Of a DNA stretch of 64,000 nt, positions 56,251-64,000 are shown piece after piece (position 1 is the stretch's first letter; the number at the start of each line of letters is the position of its first letter). The notes under the pieces were generated by a model. The model was not told the DNA's origin. It made no database searches and saw only the letters and a program-made list of their open reading frames with translations. A program made the position numbers and the translations under genes. The stretch is from Sepioteuthis lessoniana (lineage: Eukaryota > Mollusca > Cephalopoda > Myopsida > Loliginidae), in NCBI GenBank assembly GCA_963585895.1, contig CAUZXS010005813.1, positions 52,501 to 116,500 of the forward strand. Direction: 5' to 3'.

Positions 56251-56800
56251 CTCATGCTGTTTTCTTTCTTTCTTTCTTTCTTTCCTTCTTTTTTCGACTT
56301 TTTTTCTCATCTTTATAATCTTTCACCTTTTCTTCCTTTGTTTCAATATTTTTCTCATGCTGTTTTCTTTCTTTCTTTCTTTCCTTCTTTTTTCGACTTT
56401 TTTTCTCATCTTTATAATCTTTCACCTTTTCTTCCTTTGTTTCAATATTTTTCTCATGCTGTTTTCTTTCTTTCTTTCTTTCCTTCTTTTTTCGACTTTT
56501 TTTCTCATCTTTATAATCTTTCACCTTTTCTTCCTTTGTTTCAATATTTTTCTCTCGCTGTTTTCTTTCTTTCTTTCTTTCCTTCTTTTTTCGACTTTTT
56601 TTCTCATCTTTATAATCTTTCACCTTTTCTTCCTTTGTTTCAATATTTTTCTCATGCTGTTTTCTTTCTTTCTTTCTTTCCTTCTTTTTTCGACTTTTTT
56701 TCTCATCTTTATAATCTTTCACCTTTTCTTCCTTTGTTTCAATATTTTTCTCTCGCTGTTTTCTTTCTTTCTTTCTTTCTTTCTTTCTTAATTTCCTCAC
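56251..56800. repeat. 99-bp minisatellite, about 5.5 copies
   Basis: CTCATGCTG or CTCTCGCTG recurs at 56251, 56354, 56453, 56552, 56651 and 56750, i.e. 103 then 99 bp apart. Each unit contains (TTTC)4-5, CCTTCTTTTTTCGAC and CATCTTTATAATCTTTCACC. Because 99 is a multiple of 3, both strands stay open: Phe/Ser-rich on plus, and Lys/Glu-rich (KERKKERKQHEKNIETKEE) on minus. No start context or neighbours suggest translation. Confidence 0.95.
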
Positions 56801-56985
56801 CTTTTCTCATTATCATTATCTCTCGCTTTTTCTCACTTTACTTTCATTTCTCTCCACCTCTTTCTTTCTTTCTTTCTTTCTTTCTTTTTTTATCGAATCG
56901 TGACAATTACATTGTAGTTTTATATTCGAAATTTAGACGAAATGTGTCAGAAAACAGACATCAGCAATATCGAGCGTGATAAGTA
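56801..56985. other. TTTC array and short filler
   Basis: (TTTC)6 at about 56860-56886, then unique DNA up to the next TA tract. Confidence 0.7.
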
Positions 56986-57011
56986 TATATAAATATATAT
57001 ATATATATATA

Positions 57012-57316
57012 TGCTGCGAGCAATACTGAACAAGTCCTGGCGGCAACACCCCACAAAGCACCAACTATACGGCCACCTACCTCCCATCACGAAAACTATC
57101 CAAGTTAGACGAAGGGACCAGCTCATAAGTAATGTACTCCTATTGACCCCCACATATGGCCGGGCAAAAGCAGGATGACCAGCTCGAACATACATTAAGC
57201 AGCTATGTGAGGATACGGGATGTAGACCTGAAGACCTACCAGAGGCGATGAACGATATGGAGAAGTGGCGAGAGAGGGTAAGGGATATCCTTGCTAGCGG
57301 CATGACATGATGATGA
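57012..57316 (+). mobile_element. RTE-like LINE copy R8 inside a (TA)n array
   Basis: MLRAILNKSWRQHPTKHQLY, GHLPPITKTIQVRR, a deletion of the HAGHCWRSK segment, DQLISNVLLL, KQLCEDTGCRPEDLPEAMND, MEKWRERVRDILASGMT, then ATGATGATG. TA tracts lie on both sides (56985-57012, 57316-57335). Confidence 0.9.
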
Positions 57317-57339
57317 TATATATATATATATATATTCTA

Positions 57340-58050
57340 ACTTTGGATCTGACACAATAATAAAGTTAAGCTCTCAGTGAGACTCGAACTCATGTTCCCT
57401 TTTACTTCATTGTTGCAGAAAGAACAAGTTGCTAAAAAATAAGTAGCAATAAAAATCAAAATTTAGAAAATAATGATGATTAAAGATGCCTCAATTACTT
57501 TTTCAAGATTTTGCTGTTGCCACTACTTAAATATATAATCAAAAAGAACAAATATGACGTTAAGAGATTAAATATAGGTTGAGTATAAGTTGTTGTTTTT
57601 TTTGCTTTGTTTTGTTTTTTATCTTACGCTATACCAATTACTCTCATATTGTTATTGGAAAAGCAGATTTCAGGGTAACCAGGCTCCTTTGAGCATAAAA
57701 GACGTGAGTTCGAATCTCATTCTTTTTGATAAATATTGTATTTCCTCAACAGCTTGGTGCAAGATGTATTTGAGACAATACTGAAGAATAAGCTAATCCG
57801 AGTCTCTCTTTAGTGATTCTTTCCAATACGCACTGCTACTCGATGTAATATAAGTAAACTGGGCTGAAATGTAACTAACGTAAAACATAAGACTGATGAA
57901 TATTATAGACAAGATTAATAACAATGTTTGACTGTGTTTCATCAAAAGAATAAACATAAATGAAATAACTAATCTCGTTGAGGAAATGTTCTGCATCCTT
58001 TTAAGAACAAAAGATAAATTATATACCCATGAAATTATGACGAATTAGTT
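57340..58050. other. Stretch with two box B-like words
   Basis: GAGACTCGAACTC (57380, minus orientation box B) and GAGTTCGAATCTC (57707-57719, plus) may be remains of tRNA-derived SINE heads. No box A or repeat body is evident. Confidence 0.35.
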
Positions 58051-58054
58051 TGAT

Positions 58055-58115
58055 TTGGTTTACGACGTAAACGGTACATCAGTCCCTTATGGGTTATTTA
58101 ATGTCGAAATTTGAT
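58055..58115 (+). repeat. Isolated HT/SINE-C tail module, diverged
   Basis: GGTTTACGACGTAAACGGTA and GGGTTATTTAATGTCGAAAT follow the tail layout with several substitutions. Confidence 0.45.
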
Positions 58116-58209
58116 GAATTTGTAACTGAGGTCATTTCTCATGCAAATTACTTAGTTTATCACTTGATGATCCATACATTATTCATATTAATTGCAAGTT
58201 TTTCACATC

Positions 58210-58500
58210 AGTTTTAGCTGATGATCTCTCACTGGAGTTTGAGTGACAGTTCTAAAGCAAGGTTCAAGTAATTGTCTCCGTTTTCGTTTTCTTTAATTTT
58301 CAAACTGTGGTCCACCGAAACAGCAAAGGCCACTAGTCGGAACGTTCTCTTATTTTTTTTATCTTTTTTTTTCTCTAAATATTACTAGGTCTGGTCGCCG
58401 GCCGAGATTAGGTGATGTATTTATATCTCGAAATACAAGACAATTTTGTGCGTCTCATTCTCCTGGACGGAATTTGGTTCGTACATATAACATTTGGTGG
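58210..58500 (-). mobile_element. LINE-R copy 4a, internally deleted
   Basis: 58385-58500 covers the ILWDFEIQTD region (GGTCTGGTCGCCGGCCGAGA, TTAGGTGATGTATTTATATC). It is joined by deletion to the extreme 3' end at 58210-58265 (AGCTGATGATCTCTCACTGG). Confidence 0.65.
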
Positions 58501-58502
58501 TA

Positions 58503-58832
58503 TGGTCTATTATTATTATCATTATTATTATTATTATTATTAATATTTACCCCTTTAGAATTTTTCAAATCAGCAAACGCTGATGGTGTTTCACTGGAGC
58601 CTGAGAGACAGCAAGTCTCCCCAAGTCTTCCCAAGTCTCCAGGACTCTTCTTAGTATTCTGGCCGTTCTCAAAAATGCTTTAGTTTGGATGGTCTCCACT
58701 CGTCCGCCAACTTCCAAGTTCTCCAGTCCCTTTGATTATCCTTTAATTACTGTGCCAAAAGCACCTATCACAATTGGTATAATCGTCACCTTCATGTTCC
58801 ATAGTTTTTTTTTCAATTCTCTAACAAGGTCG

Positions 58833-58879
<47 letters not shown>

Positions 58880-58882
58880 GTT
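58503..58882 (-). mobile_element. LINE-R copy 4b between (ATT)n arrays
   Basis: 58570-58830 covers the KVTIIPIVIGAFG and ARILRR regions and the 3' end (TGATGGTGTTTCACTGGAGC, CTCCAGGACTCTTCTTAGTA). (ATT)n/(TTA)n arrays flank it at 58505-58547 and 58831-58880. It is adjacent to, and partly redundant with, copy 4a. Confidence 0.7.
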
Positions 58883-58884
58883 CA

Positions 58885-60160
58885 TTTATTCATAACAATA
58901 TCTCTTATCTCTCACTAATCATAAAAGTTTTTGCTTTGTTTTACTTTGCTTGGTTTTTACATAAGTGTCTTAACATATTCTCTAATTATAGCAAATTTCT
59001 TTCGTGAGAACCAATTAAATTCAGTTAGCTACAATGTAACGCATTAATGATTTACTAAGCTTGACATAGTTTAGAACAAAGCCATATATACGACGCACCT
59101 AATGTCAAACAAGGCAATATATATGACGCACCTAGCAATCAAGTCTTACTTTAGAATGCTAACCATTAACCTACAGTCAAATACCGTTATAATTTACTAA
59201 GATTTGCTTTGTAAAATGCCAGAGGTGAATGGCATCCATTGAGACTCAAACTCACTAGAAACGGTGTGCTAGCCTATCTTTCTAACCATTGCCTCACACA
59301 AGGGGTGCATAAGAAGACGATTATATAGAGAGAAATTATTATCCTGAATGAAATTGGGAAATGGATGGTTGATTCTTAAAAGTTACCGAGACAATCATTT
59401 TGGCACTCGATCAATTTTTTCAAGTGCAAAAGTGCTCAAAATAAACAGATTTTCCCCATTTCGTGTCGTATGTTTTTCTGATTTTCTTTTCTATTTTATC
59501 TTGGCAACCACCGATGCAATTAGACACTCAGCTGGAATATGAACGGCTTTATGGATGCTTTTTGGCTCTGCTCATTTTTAAAATATGATTTTTTTCTCAA
59601 AATGGAAGTTCCTGAAGAAGAAAATATTAAAAGAAATTTAAAATGAAAAGCCCAAAGAATTCGGTAAAAATTTGTCGAAAACGAAACGAAAAACCCACAG
59701 CAAGATGCAAAATTGATATTGAAAGGTTGAAAAATCTTTAAAATGTGGCGAATTTTTAAGATTTCTTAAAGAAAAAACATTGATAACCTCTAACCATCAG
59801 TCTAAAAGACGTAAAGCTGTCAATATTTAACTCTTCTAAATTAGTTTTGCTTATTAGCATAATTCCCGTAAAAAATGACCTGATTATTTACACACAGATT
59901 GGTAACTTTCTATTGGATCGGTGTGGCATTTATCAGCTCATGTGTGTATCCTTTCAAATATTATTTTTCACTGATGATCAAGATTTATGTTTGACTAATG
60001 ATTCTATGTTGATTTTTCATGCAAGCAGAATTTCTCTACTAAAAAAGCGGGCGCTTCAGTGTCTTCTATACTTTCTCATTTGACTTAGGGTTAATCTTAG
60101 TAACACTCATGATCAATACGCAGGCACTTTAGGCTATATCTCCAGAGTTAGAAGGCGCAG
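58885..60160. other. Stretch with a tRNA-like segment
   Basis: On the minus strand at 59225-59290, GTGAGGCAATGGTTAGAAAG (box A-like) and GTGAGTTTGAGTCTCAATGG (box B-like) lie at tRNA distance, suggesting a SINE head or tRNA pseudogene. The remainder shows nothing recognised. Confidence 0.4.
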
Positions 60161-60164
60161 TCGT

Positions 60165-60415
60165 TGAGGTTTCAAATACAGAGAGTTAACATATCCCTCC
60201 TCCAAACGGGTTATCTTGGGTATTACACTGAGCTGCATCTGATGATGAGGCTCCACTTCTGGGAAACTGAGGATTATGAGGTACCCCTGTATTGCCATTA
60301 CTCCCAAGTCCACTGTGACTCAGATTTATAAAACCTGTTAGGGCCATATCTTTGGGTCAAATAAATGATTGCAATTTGTTTGTATCAGATAGAAACACTT
60401 GATTCCGTAAGACTA
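60165..60415 (-). repeat. HT head fragment, minus
   Basis: GATGATGAGGCTCCACTTCT, GGGAAACTGAGGATTATGAG, ATTACTCCCAAGTCCACTG and TTGGGTCAAATAAATG correspond to the HT head read on the minus strand. It abuts the plus-strand HT copy that starts at about 60416. Confidence 0.65.
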
Positions 60416-60607
60416 TGTTTGGTTTAGTTTGGTTGGGTTTTATGGCATATCAACCCTTGTAGATTATTTAATGCCAAATCCTGTTAATACATATATATTA
60501 GATATATGATTTGTAAACACATTTTCTAAATGATATTTTTAAATGTGCCTGAGCTCATTTTTTGGCACATAGTTAAATGTTTTCAAGTATTACTATGTTA
60601 TATCAAC

Positions 60608-60885
60608 TATAACCAGTTCCTTGGCCTAGTGGGTTGAGTGTTCGTCGATGGTCCGGGAGACCAGGGTTCAATCGCAGGTCGGGTCATATCAAAGACTTAA
60701 AAAATAGTACTTGATACCTCCTTGCTTAACACACAGCATTATAAAGTACGTATAAAGAGTAAAGTGGAGCAATCCAGGGAAAGGAGTAGCGCCATCCCTT
60801 ACACCTTTGTGTAGTAGCTATTGAAAGGGGGGCCTTCAGGTCGCCCTCGACTACGGTCACCAACTTTACTTACTACATATGATTC
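60608..60885 (+). mobile_element. SINE-B, full length, inside HT
   Basis: CCTTGGCCTAGTGGGTTGAG (box A-like), AGGGTTCAATCGCAGG (box B), CTTGATACCTCCTTGCTTAA, GTGTAGTAGCTATTGAAAGG, TCGACTACGGTCACCAACTT. Clear duplication not found. Confidence 0.9.
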
Positions 60886-61609
60886 GTAAGTGAAATGTTT
60901 GTTGGTGATTTTATTTTTAAATGAGTTAGAACTGATTTGTTTTCACGCTATTATTGATATTGTTTCTCCACAGTTAAATGGTTTCAATTATTGCTATCTA
61001 GCACTAATAATTCAATTCAATGTTTATTTTGTTTGCAGACGGTGAAGTGGTTACAAGTTTTGCTATTTAACTCTAATTGTTCATTTCCAACACTATTTAT
61101 TCATTTGCATACGGTTAGAGGTTCTAAGTATTGCTGTGTATCACCAATAACTCAATTGAGACACACAGTTTGAGTTTCAAATATTGGTTTTTCACACTAA
61201 TTATTCTATTCAACGTTACTTATTCATTTGGAAACAGTTAAATGATTCAAACCATCGCTATGTACTACTAACAATCCAATTAAAAATTTGTTATTTGTTT
61301 ACATACAGCTAAATGAACACACAGCTCTATTTCAAACAATTTAATTTAGCATAAGTCATTTCTTTACGCACAGTTTAAATGTCAAACAGTTCCATTTGAT
61401 CCATGGAAAGGACCCAGTCAGATGCTACTACTTCGGGCCAGAGTAAACCTGGGAGCAATGGTAGTGAAAAGGTAATCCACATTCCCCAAATCTCCTTGGT
61501 TGGAACCTCACCATTATATAGGTTAATGTCATATCAAGGACATTCATTGTGGGGATCTTACCCCCTCTGCAGAGGTGCAGTGTACAGCCCCAGACAAAAA
61601 GGCTCATAT

Positions 61610-62014
61610 CATCATCATCATCATCATGTCGTGCTGGTAGCACGGATATCACTGAGACTCTCTCGCCACTTTTCCCTATCGTTCATCGCCTCTGGCAGGT
61701 CTTCTGGACTACATCCCGTATCCTCACATAGTTGGTGAATGTATGTTCGTGCTGGTCGTCCTGCTTTTGCTCGGTCATGTGTGGGGGTCCATAGGAGTAC
61801 ATCACTTATGAGTTCGGCCCTGCTTCTCCAGCAGTGTCCTGCATGTCTGGTTCGTCTAACTTGAATAGGTGGCCGTACAGTTGGTGTCTTGTGGGGTGTT
61901 GCCGCCAGAACTTGTTCAAGAATGCTCGCAGCATTTTTGTGCAATTGCCGTCGAGCTTCTTCTCCAGCCGTTTTGTTAGAGTCCATGTAGTGCATCCATA
62001 TAGCAGTATCGATG
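61610..62014 (-). mobile_element. RTE-like LINE copy R9 with target-site duplication
   Basis: (CAT)n at 61610-61627 is the tail. Minus-strand coding: MDSNKTAGEEARRQLHKNAA (a shifted frame of TLTKRLEKKLDGNYTRML), VRRTRHAGHCWRSRAELISD, LLWTPTHDRAKAGRPARTYI, CEDTGCSPEDLPEAMNDREK, RESLSDIRATSTT. The 11-bp duplication AAGGCTCATAT flanks it (61599-61609 and 62015-62025), inside the HT head. Confidence 0.95.
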
Positions 62015-62035
62015 AAGGCTCATATAACTGTATGT

Positions 62036-62836
62036 AAAAACAAAGAAACTACACAAAAAATGTAACCGTAAACGTAAAATGTATACAATTCACTCAATAT
62101 AGGCATGATGTGGGCCCAGAGGGTTTGATAGACCATTAAAGTCGATCAAAATTAACTTAATTAAAGTCAACCAAACAATCCAAGGTCAATTAAAATCAAC
62201 CAAACAATCTTGAAATGCCATTAAACAAAAATACCAAACTAAATAACTGTCGTCTCTTACTTAAAATACTTCTTTCTTTTTTTTAAATATAATGTGTAAA
62301 TCAGAGGAGAGCATGCATAAAGCTGAGAAATCGCAGATAACATTTTCTGAATATTTAATTTCATTTTCACAGTAAGATTTATGGGCTGTTTTCTGACACT
62401 ACTAAAATTTTAAAACGGGAGAATTAAATTCGAGATCGTAATAGAAGTAGAAGGCAATGTATACATTGATTTTAACCATTATGTGATCTCGTGATGAACA
62501 GAAGGAGAGCAAAAACATAAAAAGGAAGTTCAGTTAGACTTGAGATCGGAAAGGATTTTAAATGAAGAATCAAGTACAGTATTCATTAATCAGAAGAGAA
62601 TCTCTTGATTATTATTCTACAAGACGCAGACGAAATCATTGATAATAATGACAACGTTTTTTTACGATGCATTAACATTCATTCTCCATAGTCCTTGTAG
62701 GTATATCGTATTGAAAACAACAGATAAGGAAGTAGTGTTTCGCCCAAAGCGGCTACATTTTAAGTTAAATTTGTTTAAAGTATCTATTACGATGATTAAG
62801 CCATACTCATAGTAAAGAGTCCTTTCTCCATCCCCC
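62036..62836. other. AT-rich stretch
   Basis: CAACCAAACAATC-type words recur between 62165 and 62215. No other feature. Confidence 0.4.
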
Positions 62837-62837
<1 letters not shown>

Positions 62838-62874
<37 letters not shown>

Positions 62875-62891
62875 GCATGTGTATGTGTGTG

Positions 62892-62927
<36 letters not shown>
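62838..62927. repeat. (TC)n - (TA)n - (TG)n - (TC)n compound array
   Basis: TC at 62838-62855, TA at 62856-62875, a short TG-rich part, then TC at 62896-62927. Confidence 0.9.
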
Positions 62928-62930
<3 letters not shown>

Positions 62931-63117
62931 CATCGTTCATGGCTGATCTTCTAGACAGCAACCCGTACAGAATAACCCTTTGTGAGTCAGCCATCGCTGA
63001 TGTGTCAATGTGTAGGAGTCCATTGTAGAACATTGCTTATGACAATTTCCTTATTTCACGGCCGTGCCCAGTATGTTTTGTTCGTCTTACTTGGACTTTT
63101 TCCTTATGAAATGGGAC

Positions 63118-63118
<1 letters not shown>
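62928..63118 (-). mobile_element. RTE-like LINE copy R10, divergent, ending in (GA)n
   Basis: Minus strand: KEKVQVRRTKHTGHG, RNKEIVISNVLQWTPTH-like, SAMADSQRVIL (eroded), then MNDER running into (GA)n (TC on the plus strand at 62896-62927). It shares the (GA)n end with R7. A (TA)n tract bounds its 5' side at 63119-63160. Confidence 0.6.

Positions 63119-63160
<42 letters not shown>
63119..63160. repeat. (TA)n array
   Basis: About 42 bp. Confidence 0.95.
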
Positions 63161-63162
<2 letters not shown>

Positions 63163-63164
63163 AT

Positions 63165-64000
63165 ACGCTCTCCCACGAGGGTTGAGCACCCAGCTGAAGA
63201 AATTTACGCCAACTACTCGCATAATGCAAAGCTCTTCGAATGAATTGAGCACTCTGGTATCCGGTATGTAAACAAACGAAAGTTACTACATGTGTAATAT
63301 ACTAGCTTAGCTAGCAACGGAGTTCCCGGATGAACTTAGCAGATTCAATGCGGTCGCAAGATAACATCAACAAAGTGGTTTTACGGGAAAGAGAAAAATG
63401 TAATTCATTGCCTCTGGATAGAATGATAGATATTTCCGTTCGCAGATAAGATCAACAAATTATCGAAAAAAAAAAAAAAAACAAACCCGGAAGTATGTAA
63501 GTTCCTTTAACCAGCGACAAACAGAGAATAAGTTGGACTTGAAAGACAATATAAGTTCTGTAATTTTGGACTGAAGGGGAGATCTGCTAGGAGAGACCAG
63601 CTGGTCACTCAAGCAAAACTGTCGGCTCCCCCGTGAGTGTTCTCCGGCCGTCGCTCTACTTCACAAAAAGGGTCTTCGTCACAGAAGAAAGATATCTGCG
63701 AACTCTTTCTGACTGTATCCCTACTACACACAAGCGTCACTGTCGAAGAATAAAAATATAAATTATATTTTTATATATCTACGTGTCCTTCGTTGTTTGT
63801 CAAGCGGTACGATATGTGACGCATAATGCCACGTAATTCATGAGCAGACGTGGTTCGCTTACTGGCTGAGTGGTATGATACTAAGTCTAACGTAAAGTTG
63901 GGCTGGTTTTGATCCCAGCTTCAAGTGTCCTACGTGTCTAGCCACATTGAAGAATTGCGATACAACGAAACAGTCTGTCTGTGGATGACAATATATACAT
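63165..64000. other. End of window, with a tRNA-like SINE head
   Basis: A17-like poly-A run at 63463-63481 follows GATCAACAAATTATCG. At 63868-63935 on the plus strand, ACTGGCTGAGTGGTATGATA (box A-like) and GCTGGTTTTGATCCCAGC (box B-like) suggest the head of a further tRNA-derived SINE that continues towards the window end. Confidence 0.45.

Larger units (their letters stand above)
60416..62035 (+). repeat. HT copy 10, with nested SINE-B and RTE
   Basis: Tail module at 60420-60485 (GGTTTTATGGCATATCAACC, GATTATTTAATGCCAAATCC). Body units at 60540-60605 and 60890-61395. Head at 61396-61609 (TCCATGGAAAGGACCCAGTC, GGGCCAGAGTAAACCTGGGA, TACCCCCTCTGCAGAGGTG, CAGCCCCAGAC). SINE-B interrupts the body at 60608-60885 and RTE copy R9 the far end. 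Confidence 0.8.

Noticed and set aside
56251-56800. CRISPR-like array
   Set aside because: Units are contiguous 99-mers without unique spacers, in a eukaryotic setting; it is a minisatellite.
57700-57725. Functional tRNA gene from the box B word GAGTTCGAATCTC
   Set aside because: No matching box A or acceptor stem could be built.
62662-63033. Arg-Glu repeat frame, and a similar one at 34325-34510
   Set aside because: Translation of (GA)n/(TC)n arrays; only the RTE scrap at 62928-63118 is meaningful.

Overview
The window looks like non-coding, transposon-dense DNA from a large animal genome, most likely a mollusc and plausibly a coleoid cephalopod (cuttlefish, squid or octopus). This is inferred from the repeat mix: several tRNA-derived SINE families, RTE-like LINEs ending in (ATG)n, LINEs with a restriction-like endonuclease end, mariner and Merlin-type DNA elements, and very many long (TA)n, (TTTC)n, (TC)n and (GA)n arrays. 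I found no convincing host gene, rRNA gene, intact tRNA gene, CRISPR array or operon. Every recognisable coding stretch is a broken piece of a mobile element.

Layout. 0.4-9.7 kb is a graveyard of one LINE family (called LINE-A here): one + copy, then three abutting - copies; a GC-rich structured repeat (GCR) sits between them at 3.0-4.1 kb. 10-19 kb mixes SINEs, GCR, an RTE copy with a target-site duplication (TSD), pieces of an R2/HERO-like LINE (LINE-R) and a LINE-A 3' end. 19.46-20.27 kb is a Merlin-like DNA transposon with a perfect 8-bp TSD and a relic of its transposase. 21.1-21.6 kb holds the best GCR copy. 22.4-29.9 kb contains LINE-R, RTE, a pre-miRNA-sized hairpin, the first mariner and a long copy of a dispersed repeat with a hairpin tail (HT). 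27.5-38 kb is dominated by microsatellites. 40.3-42.5 kb has the second mariner and a divergent LINE. 43-52 kb is a SINE/HT region with clear nested insertions. 52.4-53.5 kb is a third mariner inside a foldback palindrome. 55.6-56.9 kb is a polypyrimidine block with a 99-bp minisatellite. 57-63 kb has more RTE, LINE-R, HT and SINE copies.

How the parts relate. The autonomous machinery visible here (LINE-A, RTE, LINE-R, mariner, Merlin) is decayed. The abundant families are non-autonomous: three SINEs (A, B, C), HT, GCR and 0.9-kb mariners sharing one internal deletion. TSDs read directly from the sequence date several insertions relative to one another (SINE-A in SINE-A, SINE-A in HT, RTE in HT, mariner in a foldback element).

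Most interesting signals: (1) GCR, whose copies keep small stems while loops and base pairs change, as expected for a structured RNA or a palindromic DNA element; (2) a hairpin tail module shared by SINE-C and HT and itself tandemly iterated; (3) the Merlin relic; (4) the common deletion in all three mariners. Names LINE-A, LINE-R, SINE-A/B/C, HT and GCR are local labels, not database names.
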